DNA of 64,000 nt from Trileptium ribeirensis (Eukaryota > Nematoda > Enoplea > Enoplida > Thoracostomopsidae): positions 1 to 64,000 of the forward strand of contig JASANE010000440.1 of assembly GCA_030248225.1 (NCBI GenBank), written 5' to 3'. Within the stretch, counting starts at the first letter, position 1. Each line of letters starts with the position of its first letter. The translations under genes and the position numbers were made by a program. The notes beneath the pieces were generated by a model that was given only the letters and a program-made list of their open reading frames with translations, was not told the origin of the DNA and searched no databases. Positions 10,473 to 22,995 of the stretch are shown piece by piece.

Positions 10473-11680
10473 TATTATTTTGTTTGGTTTTCTTGGGGGT
10501 AGGGTTTGGATGGGGGATTTTTCCTTATGTCGGCTATCGGAATTAAAAAGAGGAAGGGATTCGTCACCAAAGGATTGTGTGGTTAGGAGCGTGGCCAGTA
10601 GTATGCCGGTGGGACGCTTTATATGGCACGCGTCCTTCTTTCATGAGCGATACTAGTGCCCTATATTTTGCGATGCGGCGTGATCCTTGCTCGGCTCTAC
10701 GTGCTCGAGTTTCAGATAGTCGGTCAACAGACGCGGATATAAAACGTTTATTTCGAACGATAAAATATTAGGCAATGGTTACACCGTCTATTGCGTTTGA
10801 CACTGATTTTGATAACCGTGTCCGAATATATACTCTCTTCGGTGCTCCGTTTGAAAAGTCTCGGTACTGTTCCTTGGTACCATGTTTTTGATCACACAAG
10901 CTTCACACTAGTTGTTCGATACCGTTAATTGAGCGCTCGTTTCCAAAATGACAGTACTTTCTTTAGTACTGAATTGCCTTCAGCTCGCACTTATATGCCA
11001 CCGGTTTTCTTGCACAGTCTGACTCTATTATTGCACAGTCTGACGTTTCGCTTTCGTTGTGCCCTACCGCCACTAATTTCAATAATCTCGACGATCTCTA
11101 TCTAGTATTTTAATTCTTAAGTTAAGTTAGAACTACCAAGCGTTTGACCTAGTCCTTACCCCTAAGTTATTAAAGCTATTGTTTAAGGGTTATACTTGAG
11201 CGATAGTGATTGGGATTTAACTTTAGCTGTTACGTTACTATCATTATTTAGCACAACACACTCCCGGACGGCGAGTGCATTATGCGGTTATGTAATTGCC
11301 TCAACCTAAGCCTTAGATTTACGCTAGTAGTGCCAGATATATTACACAGGCCGACATCGGACGGCTGCCAGACCACGTTATTAAAATTATACAGTAGCGG
11401 TCAACTACTATGCAGTTGAAGTTTGCTCAGCGTATGCCCCCTGACGGATGACGATACTGGTATTTAGGTAAAGTACTCAGGCTTTTGTTCGTCCGAACCA
11501 ATCCCTTTACTCACCCGGTCTTCTCAAGAATAATGCTTCCACGCCGACGACACCGGACGGCTGCCAGACGACGCAGTCACACTACTAATAATTTCGAGTC
11601 TAACATGCACTCTCATCCGGGTCATAACCCGAAATTTTTAAGCTATTACTAAACCTATAACTAATAACGAGATTGAGATT
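10473..11680 (-). repeat. LTR-like repeat, copy B (proposed 5' LTR, truncated)
   Basis: Its left end TATTATTTTGTTTGG and the following GGGGGTAGGG..GGCTATCGG block match the left end of the intact copy at 30329. Several GACGGCTGCC motifs and the CCACGTTATTAAAA block (about 11374) match too. Similarity fades after about 11680, so the distal part is missing or too diverged to align by eye. Confidence 0.55.
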
Positions 11681-13219
11681 ACTGTCGGAGCTTAATCTTT
11701 TTCGACGGCGTGTAGATTCTATACTAGATTGAGACTACTATAACACACGAAAGATACAATCGAGTTACGATTTAGGCCACCAATCAATAACGTACTAGTA
11801 GCTGGGGTGCACGAGTTCGTGGTCTGGCGTAACAGCAAAGTGGTGATAGGTAAACCTAACTTGTCTACACAGGCTCAACAGCTCGGCGATTTATTGCATA
11901 TACTCTATCAGTGATAGAAGGGTTCTAGTGCCTCTCGTTTTGGAAATGCCCAACGGTATTAACAGCTCAGCACAGATCAATGTAGCTTTATTACGCTCTT
12001 TTCAGTCGACACAATAACAGCCGAAGATCGTGCACGTTTATTTACTACTTAATGAAGTGCCACTCTTACACTATACTGAATCGATTTAGCCAGCAACGCC
12101 TATGCGTGAGCACTCAGCATTATTTCTGATGAATATTACCGGAAACTTTTCACGACGATCTGATATAAGAGTCTCGAGTTTAGGTTAAGCTTTACGACAC
12201 TTCAGAAATTTATAGCACAGCTCATCTCGCACACCAGTATATGCATATGGTAACATGAAGTAATAAATGTACAATGTCCACATTCCAGCTCGATACAGCA
12301 CAATTAATAGAAAATTCATTCCTAACATCCCGTCCCGACACTGTTCAACTCAACAGCGAGCGTTCAAAACTCTCTATTCGACGAATCGAAACAGTTCCAA
12401 GCAACGCAGGGTTATCCCGTCGATAGACTCTTTGTTGTACACAATGGGTAGGATCTACTTTAGCACAAGAACTTAGGATACACACGTAATAAGCGCGCCA
12501 CCTCACTTAGCTTACTCATCATTAATCATCAGGCGATTTGTTATATATACCACACGTGTGATTTCGGCTGACGTTGGAAAATACAAATAATCACGTTTTG
12601 ACTCGTGATTCAACACGCTCAACAGTATGCAGAACGCACAAAGAGGCAAATCGGGTACAATGGTACCCTAACGACATTAAACATTGTCCTACTATTATAA
12701 AAATACTCTGCGCAAACAATTCGAAAAGCTGAAGAAGTCTATAACCACTCATGGCTAATAATATAACAAATTCTGCGATTCCTCTTCGCCCAACGGCGCG
12801 TGAGATGAACGATTAAGTGAAACTATGAGGAGCTCAAAACTTTTGAATCAAAAATCATGCAAAACATTATTAGCTATATCCTCCGGATAATTACACGTCC
12901 TAGATTAACTTAAAACTAACACTAAGAACCCCAAGTCGATAACTACCCATCGCAATACAATATAGCAAAACTATCTATATCAAATTTAAATGGTAAAACG
13001 CATTGTACACGTAACAAGTCCTAGCTAGGTCGTCCATTCTTATATTTCAAAACATAATAATAATCATAATACATCTTAATGCCCATTCACTATATCCACG
13101 CAAGTAACCATTCGTAAATATCGAATACGTCAATCTGACGAAAACAAACGGCATCGCGTACCGTATTAGAGTTATACGCGGTACACGCGAAAATAATAAC
13201 ATATATATTATATATTTAC
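11681..13219. other. Non-coding, probably diverged repeat
   Basis: No convincing gene on either strand. The sequence is AT-rich with scattered hairpin-like GCGC motifs and may be the diverged remainder of the LTR-like repeat. A 69-codon frame at 12267-12476 has no supporting feature. Confidence 0.4.
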
Positions 13220-13849
13220 TATATAATTTAGGGGAATTTTAATGGAAAATTTAAAATGAGAAATGGGGGTAGGAAGGTGGGGGTGTAGTTTGAGAAAAGT
13301 AGAGAGATGGATTGTGAAATTTTAATATGATGAAGGGGGTACGTTGGGGAGTTGAAATTGGAAATTTGAGGAGTGGGGGTTAAGATTTGAGAAAATAGGA
13401 GATGTTTGAAAAATGTGAAAAGTTGGAAAAAATGGAAATTTTAGGAAAAGGAAAATTTAAAGGAAATAAAAAGGAGGAGAAAGGGGTGGGATAGATATGA
13501 GGTGAGGGGGAAATAAGGGGTAAAGGATATAAAAAATGGTGGTTTTTGGTGGGGTATTGGGGAGGTTAGGGGTGTTGAAAAAATGAGGAAAGGGAAAAAA
13601 TGGAGATTTTGGGAAGGGAGAAATTTGTGGAAAGAAGTAGGAGGGGAAAGGGGAATTTTGTAGATTTTAGTAGAGGGATGGGGGGAGGAAAATATTGAAT
13701 TTTGGAGGGTATTGGTTAGGTATTGGGTGAGAGGGAGGGGTTTAAATTTTGATTGAAAAAGTTGGAAATTGGGTAAAAATGGGATTTTGTTTAATTTTAG
13801 TTATATTGAGAGGTGGTGGATAAATAGGGGGTATGGGTTAGAGAATAGG
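13220..13849. repeat. Cytosine-free G/A/T tract (degenerate satellite)
   Basis: The + strand has a single C (13342) in 630 bases; 13343-13849 is 507 consecutive bases without C while G is abundant. Blocks such as AAAATGGAAATTTTAGGAAA (about 13430) recur in diverged form about 150-170 bp apart (13600, 13770), suggesting a degenerate tandem array. Many G runs (GGGGG, GGGGGG) could form quadruplexes or R-loops. The tract resumes after an inserted hAT element at 15020. Confidence 0.85.
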
Positions 13850-15019
13850 CAGGGAATAACCGGAACCGAAATTTACCGGAACCGGAACCATCAACCGGAA
13901 CCGTCCATTTAAACCGGATCCGGAACCGGAACCTGGTCTTCGAAATTTATATTTAGTAAAAGATATGAAGGAAGAAATTAAGGTATAGTCGACTTAAAAT
14001 GCATTAAAAATAACTGTTACATTAAACTTAATATATTGCCATGACATTATTTCCGTTCTGAAACTTTAAAGAGACTGAGGAAGCTAATAATGTTTATTTA
14101 TCGATCAATATGTCGTTTTATTGGACACCCAGAGCAAAAAATGCCTTCTACTATACACCCTTGCGTATACTGCGTCAAATTGAATGTGCTTACAACGCAT
14201 AGAGCGAAGAATAAAAACGCTTTCGCTCTGTCCCTATTCGCCTCCCTTTACTACACATACGTTTGTTAGATGTTGTTCTGTAGGAAACTTGAAATTATTG
14301 GTTTATGATTCAGGAAAAATTAATACATAAAAATAATTTTCTGATCAGTGGTAAGAGACAAAGCGTTGGACAAACAGTGCTCGTCAGTTAGATGATAATG
14401 ATGATAACTTTCTAATCATAATGCTATAAATGAGACAAACTGTTATACTGCTCGCACAGTTTCAATAAATCCAGTTCATTGCCAAGAAAGCAGTTTTTGG
14501 CTGCGTTGTAGATAATGTTACTTCACTTTAATTTCGCCTGATTTACAAAGTTTACAAGCGCACTGGCTGGCGCTTGGCGCAATTTATAGTAGCCAAGCAT
14601 ATGCTAAGTACTTCTACGTAAGCCATACTATGTTGCCGAATTGGACTGTTTTAATTCAAACGTACCCGGCAGACTTCTGCATGTGCAAAATAGCTGCTAC
14701 AAGCATCCACCTGGCTTTGTTTTGTTAACAAACTCCTGCAGGTTATTATGAACAACTCCTACTGAAATTATGTGACCTACTTACGTTTCACACGGCAAAT
14801 TGCTTAATTAATCTTTTCTTTTGCTTGATTGTGGAGCTTGATCATTGTATAATATATATTACATATTTTTGGATCAGAGATGAAGCAAAAATGTGGAAAA
14901 TTTCAAGCAAAATTTTTAAACCGGAATTCCGGTTCTGGTATGGTTTTTGCCCTTTGCCGGAACCGCAACCGGAACACGATTTTCGCCGGAACCGGAACCG
15001 GAATTCCGGTTACTCCCTG
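13850..15019. mobile_element. Non-autonomous hAT element, CCGGAACC family, copy 1
   Basis: Terminal inverted repeats CAGGGAATAACCGGAA / TTCCGGTTACTCCCTG (one mismatch) are flanked by AGAATAGG (13842-13849) and GGAATATG (15020-15027), a 6/8 match to an 8-bp duplication. Subterminal arrays of CCGGAACCGGAA occur at both ends (13859-13932, 14923-15010). The interior is non-coding and contains one copy of a 172-bp module near 14650-14820, which is triplicated in the copy at 51472. Length is 1170 bp. It sits in, and interrupts, the cytosine-free tract. Confidence 0.85.
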
Positions 15020-15151
15020 GGAATATGGTATTTAAAAGGAAAGAATAAGTTTTAAGAAGTTTTTAAATATGAAATTTGGGTGTTGGGATATAGGATGGTA
15101 GGGGTTAATTTTGAGAAATTATATAGATTTGATATGTTGTATATATTTATA
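15020..15151. repeat. Cytosine-free tract, right part
   Basis: There are 132 consecutive + strand bases without C, directly continuing the tract that ends at 13849 once the hAT element is removed. Together they give 639 C-free bases. Confidence 0.8.
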
Positions 15152-15369
15152 CAAAATTACATAGCTAGTCGTAAGCTAAGGTAACAAGTTATATATACTT
15201 TTACACTAATTATACACTCATATTCCATGCCGAGGATGACAGGAAGTGCCACGGCGGGAGTGGAGGCCGGTCCCACTGTTGTAAATAGAAATTGAAAAAT
15301 TTTGAAATGTGCAAAAGGCACCAGCCCCAACCATTACATATTTGTGCTGCGGCTCAGGAATACTAGACG
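15152..15369. other. Non-coding spacer
   Basis: No gene or recognised repeat is visible. Confidence 0.4.
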
Positions 15370-16028
15370 CGTTCGTGCCACTCTACAGATCTTCACAAAG
15401 CGAGCCTATGATTTGCTTTACATTCTCCGCTCACCACTGATACAGTAAATATCGCGCATTCTTTGCGCACCGTAGCTTTACTACTATGCAGCCAATCCTT
15501 TCGTATAGAAAACCCGAGTGTAGGCGTTTCTAAATTCACAACCGCTAGTCCACTGGGCGAAGGGCCGAGTATAGGCACCTTTCCAGTAGGACAATATAGA
15601 GTACCCGTATATGCTATCGGTGCCGCTCTCAGTCTCCACACGCTCCGCTAATACTACAACATTAAAACGCAAAACGCATAAAACCGTAATTAAACGAAAA
15701 TTATAACCACAACATTAGCTAGGTAATCCGTAAAATTTAAAAACTATGCCGCTAAATTACATTCGAATAAACATAGAACTTGTCCGCTCATTCTATGAAA
15801 ACTAAGAACAGACTGAAAAACTAAAAGAAAACATAACCTAACTGCACATAGCAACTAAAAAAACAAATGGATTTTATGCAAATTAGAAAAAGAAACTAAG
15901 TTTTAAAATTTTAGAATTTTGTAAAACTTGAAATTCGGGGGAAACGTATAATAAACGGTTTAGTGAAAAACAAGAAAAATTGGGATTTTAGCCCCGGAAA
16001 CCCCTGGGTACCCTACGGGACCCCGACA
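15370..16028 (-). repeat. LTR-like repeat fragment C1
   Basis: It carries the family landmarks in order: CGCGCATTCTTTGCGC (about 15453), TAGGCGTTTC, AGTCCACTGGGCGAAGGGCC, and the end block GGGATTTTAGCCCCGG..CCCCGACA. The proximal half is missing. Confidence 0.6.
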
Positions 16029-16562
16029 TGTGCCAGAAGCTACTATAAGGAAATTAGAGTATAGGCGTTTCCTGGTTCAGAATACTAGTCCATTGGGCTA
16101 AGGGCCGAGTATAAGCACCTTTACAGTTGGACAGCTGCAGTACTATGCTCAGGCAAGAATGCCTCAATACCCTCCTTCAGCACGCACAACGTTTCTGCCG
16201 CCACATTAAGCCAGGATAAAACAAAAACCGAAAACAATACTATAGGTAACTAATCGCGTAAAAACAAAAAACAACCAAATCCAGGAAATTTAAATTGTTT
16301 AGAAGCAGGTCCTGTATTTGCTGAAATCCAGACCAAGACTAAACTAGAATGAAAATTGAAAAGTAAACTTATACATAGCTAATAATTAAAACTAATGAAA
16401 AATTATGCAAATTAGAACAGAAAAAGTACAGTAAGTTTTAAAATTTTAAAATTTCGAGAAATCAAACTTTTGTGGGAGCGATATGAGATATTTTAGTGAG
16501 AAATAACAAAAATGGGGATTGTAGCCCCGGGAACACCTTGGTAGCCTTCTAATTCCCTGACA
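16029..16562 (-). repeat. LTR-like repeat fragment C2
   Basis: It begins abruptly at TGTGCCAGAAGCTACT, matching copy A at about 492, and ends CCCTGACA at 16562. It directly abuts the CCCCGACA end of C1, as expected if one LTR was inserted into another. Confidence 0.6.
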
Positions 16563-19079
16563 AAAAAATATATTTTCTATAAATCCATACATTACGTGTT
16601 TCCGTAGCTACGTAGTTATACTATAAGGAAGATAAGGGATTTTTGCAGAATTTTCGAGCTAGTTTTCAGTATGCTATTTTTTAAGTCCTGTAGTAGTTTG
16701 CGAGCGGCGTAAGAAAATAAACAATAACCATGTGACATTTGTACATTCAACAACTAGTATGAAATATTTGGTAGCAAAGATTCTGAATATTTATATTCTT
16801 GGAAATAAAGTAAAATAGTTTACTTGATGTCTGTCGGTAAAACAACGTTTTAACTCATCTTCAAATGTAAATTCTTACTAAATCCCGTGAAAAGGGCTTG
16901 ACCACCTCGGCAACATCTGTAGTAAGCCAAGAACTGACTACGTTCTGGGTTAGTATTTACGGTCCCGCTCAAGTTTTTACCTACTGCTGGACCATAATCT
17001 GATAAACAGATAATTCTGTAAGTTAAATAAATTAAAGTGCTAAGGACAGGGGCGCTGCAACAGAAGGATGCCCCACCACTTTTCAGAAATCGGGAAATGT
17101 TTTCCTTTTTTAGCGCAGGCATTTTCCCTTTGTACTCTGCAAAGTCAAAGCCTATGTAGCAAGACAAAGTTTTTTTAAATTTTAGGCTTGATAATAATTG
17201 AAAAGGCAACATAAAGCAAGATAAAAATAATGCACTCATACATATACAGCATACAATAAACATATGTTCCAATTCAGCTAGACTTTCTACAACTCTTTGT
17301 GTAAGCGCTTCTGGTAATGATTTTAGCTTTTCACTTTTATGTTTTCGTTTGGATTCATTTAGATTTTTTACAGGAAAACGACGAGTGTGGTGGTCTCGTA
17401 GTCGTCAAAATCATAGTAGCACAGCCCGGCAAACTTTCCAGTTTCAAAAATAGTTAGGATTTTGTGAAAAATTTGCATCGGAAATATCTATCTGGTGTGA
17501 GGCGATTTTATAATTTGAAATATTTTATGAATTAGGAGAGACTCGTACATGCGTTAAAAGTGCCGTTACGACACCACATCAGGGAAATATGTTAAGCTTC
17601 ATTTCCCAAATGTTAATTGACAAATCATACTGTTGGATAAGTACATTATAGTTGCTCGTCAACGGTTGTTTTGTCCCACGATACCGGGTCCAGGAAACCT
17701 GGTACCTGGCGCTCGCCAATTACAACATAATATCCATTAGTCCAAGGTTATTGTTTTGCGTAATTGCACAATGACATATGTAACTTCAGCAACCGGACAA
17801 CTATAACGATGCTGGATGAAACTGGATTATCACTATAAAATTTTCCGGGACGGGATATGATAATTGTATTTTTTATTTTATCATTCAAATGATTTGATGC
17901 TGACAGCATTGATGGTGAAATTTACATCATATTAGTGCCATAAGATATAGAAACTTAGACAAGGTTCACGAGGCAAAATGCTGGGAATGCCCACAGAAAA
18001 TGATTGAATATTTTCTAAATTAACTATAACTACACGTTTTTCAGTATGAATATGGAGAAAACGTCTGTGAATAACGTCAAAACCTAAGACATAATGCTAT
18101 AAATGACGAATAAGCCTGGAAAATATCGTATCAACACACGTCTAACAAGGTGATAAAAAGAATAAATTACCAACGCCTCAACAATCGTCACTGTCAACGC
18201 TTTCGTTAAAGTTACAAAAACCGCTAATTCGACATTAGTTATTTATGCAAATCCTCACTGTCGCTTCTGTGCGCGATGTGACGCTCCCGATGATGTTTCC
18301 CGCGACATTAATCCACAAAAGGTGCCCTCTTTACCACCGGTAGCTGTAGTAATGTTTGAGCATGATGAATTCGATCGGCTTGATTGCAGGAATTTCTCTG
18401 CCACATCGAATGATGATATGTCATAGGTTCGTGTGGTTAGCATCGAATTAATCTGACTTGGCGCATAGGGCTTGATTTTTATCCTGGAAATTTACCATTT
18501 AACGACCACTATTGTTCGTTAAATCAGTTGACGCATCGTGCCTCAACCATGTCCAAGGCGTGTTGCTGGGCCATTTCAGAATGGTCTCAATACTGGAAAT
18601 AGCTTGTACGATAGCCAAGAAAGCATCTGGAAATGTATTAATACTTGGCCCTTAGAGGCGAACAAATTCAACAAGAACTTCGAGCATAAAATACGAAACC
18701 GTTGATCAATCTCTCGGGGATTGCCAGTCAATTGTTCCTTTTTGCGCAGATTGCTGGCGACGTCATGTTTGTCCATTTGCTTTAAAAGTTATGTAGTTAC
18801 GAATCATTGACAAAATGGTTAACAACCGTCCGATGGGATTGAAAGGCAGGTTGAAGCGATAGTAAAGGTGATATAGGGCTCTCGCAGTTGATGTAAAATA
18901 TTTGAATTGTTGTTTGAATTGAAATATCTGCAAATGAACTATACGAATTTTATTACTATAATAAGAAACTTGTCACCAAGTGCTACTATAAACTGACGAA
19001 AATCACAACCGATTTGTGGCGAAAGGAGTAATATTACACTCAGGATTCGACAGAGTACTCCGAATCGCTATCGATGTTG
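16563..19079. other. Intergenic or old repeat sequence
   Basis: No recognised gene. A 140-codon minus-strand frame at 17272-16850 (Cys-rich, hydrophobic N-terminus) and a 62-codon frame at 18443-18255 have no recognisable domain. Part of 18250-19080 may belong to the 3' end of the BEL/Pao relic that follows. Confidence 0.35.
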
Positions 19080-20130
19080 TTAATTTATCGTTCGTCGCGG
19101 GCGAAATTTCTTTTGTCCCAGTAATTTCGCAATTGGGTTAGCATTAAGTGGTTTATTGCTAACCCTACCACCGGCGACAAACGTTGCGTGTTCCAATGGA
19201 TAAACTGGACGAAGCGAACAATTTATCGTCTTTTTGTTCGATAGCGCGAGATTGAGGGAGCGGTAGTGGCCCTCTGTTCCACTGCGTAGATCCACCACTT
19301 TCAATATGTTCCAAGTGTTATGTGGGAGAATGTCTTTGACCGACAGATGGCGGAGTATTGCAAACGTCGTGTTGTTTCTGTGTTTTTGCTTGAACACGGA
19401 GTTCTAGTAACGTTGATCGCGGCAAGTTCTCGAAAAGTTGTTCAGCAACGCTTGCGTATCTCACCAAGCGACCACAAGCTGTTCGGGAGTCGTTTGGTGA
19501 CTGTACCATTGGAGAAGTTTTTGGAACGATATGTTCTTGACCACCTAAGCGGTGTGTCGCTGTGATGGGTGATTGCGTTAATAAGTCAGCGTCGATATAA
19601 CCAATGACTGAGCATTTAACGCGACTGTAACTTCCGCAATGACTGTTTATAGTTCGCTTAATGATATGCAGCCTGCCGATTCGTTGAAGGCAGACTTCTA
19701 CGATGCCGACCATGCGCAAGTAAAGTTCTCCCATCCACACTGAAAGTTCAGTTTTGAGCTTCCATTCAATTCCACACATCGCTACAAAATCTTGTACCGT
19801 TTCATCGACAAGAACACTGAGCCGGAGTGGCTTACACACCGCGTTTCTCGCAGTGCTTAGCATTGTCGAGCACAATCAAGCGTGGTTTTCCGAACCTGGC
19901 AAAGAAAATACGAAGGCACAACACATATTGTTAAGCCGTGACGTTTTCAACAATCTTCGAATGTATTACCCGAACGACAGCACACGTGAAGAGGCATATT
20001 GAAACGATGATCTTGTCCTTGCGGCTTAATCAACAACAGTCCCATGTAGTCGAAGCCTAAGCATCAAAATGTGTCGCACGGCGAAATTCCAAACTCGGAC
20101 AATGGCGGAATTGGCTATACACGACAACAA
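19080..20130 (-). pseudogene. BEL/Pao retrotransposon pol relic: integrase core to C-terminus
   Basis: Reading from 20130 downwards across frameshifts, the spacer PIPPLSEFGIS is followed by FDYMGLLLIK (first catalytic Asp). Next come ICLFTCAVVRVIHSKIVE and GKPRLIVLDNAKH (second Asp), then a GELYLRMVGIVEVCLQR segment holding the Glu region. The C-terminal strand domain follows at 19397-19080 with NTWNILKVVDLRSGTEGHYR and LRPVYPLE. Order and motifs match the DDE integrase and DUF5641-type tail of BEL/Pao elements. Several frameshifts and stops show an old inactive copy. No LTR of this element could be identified. Confidence 0.75.
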
Positions 20131-20935
20131 CCACCATGAATAATCCCGCAAATACTGCAGGCATTCAAATCACATTTTACCTGCGCGCATCCTGACAGTA
20201 TCTAGTGTTTGTAACAAACTTGCGACAGTGTGTGGACTAATTCTATATGCGATAGTTGCTAATTAACATCATCGAACACAATAGGTGCTCTCTTTGATAT
20301 GTGAAGCGACACACATATAACCGTGTCAAATGCTGGCAGGTAGGAGACAGCACTCAGTATTACCTGATAAATAATTGAGGAATGAAAAAAAATTTGCAAA
20401 TTCAGTTAAATTTATGAAACTGAAAATTAAATAGCAGCTGTGAATTTTGGAAAGTTTGAAAATAGGAATCTCAAAATTTTCGAGGAATCTAAGAACTTCA
20501 GTTTTTCAAGTTCCACGGAAATAGGAAAATTGCTTAAACTCAATTAAATTAGAAACTGTGTGTTTGGAAACTCAGAATATGGAAAAGGAAAATTTCGGAA
20601 ATGTTGGAAACTGAAAATTCTCAAATTCCATCGGGAATCTAAAAAATTAAGTTTACAAAATTCCTACGAGAATTCTAAAGATTGAAAGAATTTCTAGTTA
20701 CCGCTGAACCCTTTCTATGAAATATCTATTTTTAAGCAGGGTGACTATATGTCAGGATCACCATAAAAATTCATAATCATATAAGTCGATTCGTGACTAG
20801 CCAGGCACATGGAAACGATTTTAAGTTCGGGGGCAAACATGGGGATGCAAGAGAAATAATAAACACATATGTGGAGGAAGGGGGGTGGGGGTTCGACTAG
20901 CTGACATAAACACATCTGAGCAGCAAGAGAAGATA
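20131..20935. other. Non-coding; purine-rich degenerate repeats
   Basis: Between about 20380 and 20700 the motifs GGAAA and GAATCTMAAAA recur irregularly. No gene is seen. Confidence 0.4.
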
Positions 20936-20943
20936 AAACACAT

Positions 20944-21157
20944 GGCCCATGTCAACTTTAGGGGCCGAGCGTTATAAGGTAAGAAAAAGAACAGCTTAGA
21001 GCATGAGTTCGGGGGTGGCAGCTCCCCGACTCAGGCTTAGGCTTAGAACGTGGGTCATATAGGGACATTAGCCTACGCTAAGACTAAGGCTTATGCTTAG
21101 TATCTCGAGAACAGCATGACATACATTATACTTCGGCCCCTAAAGTTGACATGGGCC
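20944..21157. mobile_element. Short TIR element (GGCCCATG family), copy 1
   Basis: Inverted termini GGCCCATGTCAACTTTAGGG / CCCTAAAGTTGACATGGGCC are flanked by a perfect 8-bp target duplication AAACACAT (20936-20943, 21158-21165). Length is 214 bp, with no coding capacity. Copies at 28850 and 32541 share ends and interior. The duplication length suggests a hAT- or P-type transposase in trans. Confidence 0.9.
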
Positions 21158-21165
21158 AAACACAT

Positions 21166-22670
21166 TGGGGGCATAGGTGTCTATAGGAGTTAAAAGTTAT
21201 CGATGAGGTTCAGCGTTTCTTTCTCAACCAATATGTAGCACCACTGCCACCCGGGCCGAAAGTGCGTAGAAATTTTTGAATAATAGGCAAATATTTGCGG
21301 AAAATTTGAGACAGAGAAACTACGAAGTACACGCCACCAATCTTGATTTTTGGGGAGCAACATCCCTCCAAGTTCCTGGGTCCCGGGTTTTTATGTAATT
21401 TCAAACATTCCCAAATAAACCACGAAATAAAACGACACAAAAAAAACCAAAAAAGATACTGGTTAATTGATTATATAGTACACATTGGTATTAAGGGACA
21501 TATGGTATTAAGTGCCAAATTTTAAGGGACCTTACGTTTAATTTTAACTGTGAATAACAAACAACAAAATATCACAAAAAAAAAAAACACAGCCTAGTAT
21601 TACGCTTTCCAATAGTGCAAACAAAACACAAGAAAATCACGTAGCTAATCATAGTTGTTGCAAATGACTGGTTAATTGATTATATATAGCAATTTTCATG
21701 TAATATATTAGTATAGGAGGTCACCTAAGCGAAATAGTTGAGTTATAGGCACAAAACCACCCCATTCTTTATTTTTAGGCTATGTCGGGTCCCTAAGCTC
21801 CCGGGGATTGATTTCAATTGATTTTCTAGTTTTAGTTGTGGTGACTTAGAGTTGGTCGTCGAGTCGTGTTCAACTGTTTTTGATTTTACTTCCTTGTGTT
21901 ATGTTTATAGGCAAAGAATTGAGTCAGAAGTTGTAGTTCAGGGACAGTGTCGCAGAAGTCCTTTGCGTTTTGCTCTTGGGTTTACCGCTTTCTGCGTAAA
22001 ATAATATAACGTCGTTATAAGTTGTCGAAGTACATGTGCTACGGCGAACCAAGATCACATTACGCCTAAGAATACCCACAAGTACCTGATATCAAGAGAC
22101 ATAGTTCAATAGCGGTGGTGCAACACAAAAGTATAGGAGGTATCGGCTTAAAGAATTAAGCATATACTAATGTATCAGTGGCATAGGATAATTATTAGAA
22201 AATATGTATCAAATTTCTGCCCGTGGAGTGAGCATTGAACGAGTTGCGCAAAATCAAGGGAGACTTCTTGAGCATCCGTGGTGAGTGAACAGAGGTTGGC
22301 ATTAGGAGGACACGTCTTAAGTTTTTTCAGTTATTTCTCAACCATTTCTGTCAGCATTCGGATCGGATGTTGGGAGACGAGCTGAAAGGTCCAACTAAAA
22401 TGTTTGCGATTGTGACAACCTAGTTCATAATATAACCGTCGAGCATTCCGATCGGGTGTACGTTACATAAGATGGGGGTTATTAACAACTTAAATTTAAG
22501 GTCCTAGGCTAAGGTAATTAAATAGCATTACGGAGTATCTGCGGTCGCGATATTCTGTATTAATCTCGCAAGAGACCTAATAAAGTAATAAATAACCTAA
22601 ATCTTAATAGTATTACAACCAAAAGACACAGTGACAAAAAAGGCCAGATCATAAACAGAATAGCCGAAAG
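21166..22670. other. Non-coding
   Basis: No supported gene or repeat structure. Short frames around 21210-21525 look fortuitous. Confidence 0.35.
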
Positions 22671-22995
22671 TTAGTTAAAATTAGAGTGGCCAAAGTCAGC
22701 GCAATCGGAAAGAACTTCATACTGAACTGGATGCCGTGCACCTAACTGTTTTACTAAAATAAACATTTCCACTCGTGTCTTTGGTGCCGAGCTTCTTAAA
22801 ATACGAATCTTTGTCTTAGTCACGCAGCCTAGCAAGACAAAAGTCGCACCCAAAAGAACGCCTGCCGACACCCGCTCTCCCACGGGCATTCTACTGGCCA
22901 CACCTCGGACCACACAATCTTCAGTGAAGAATCCCTTCCCCATATAAATAGCGATAGCCCACATAAAAATAATACTTTCACCCTACCCCCACAAA
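22671..22995 (+). repeat. Fragment of the LTR-like repeat, opposite orientation
   Basis: Its reverse complement matches the start of copy B: GTGGGGGTAGGG, the GGCTATCG block, then GATTGTGTGGT..GTGGCCAGTAG..ATGCC.GTGGGA (compare 10572-10618). It extends this block beyond what copy B retains. Confidence 0.55.

Noticed and set aside
16850..17272. 140-codon minus-strand frame with hydrophobic start
   Set aside because: No domain, neighbour or splice support; kept only as part of the intergenic description.
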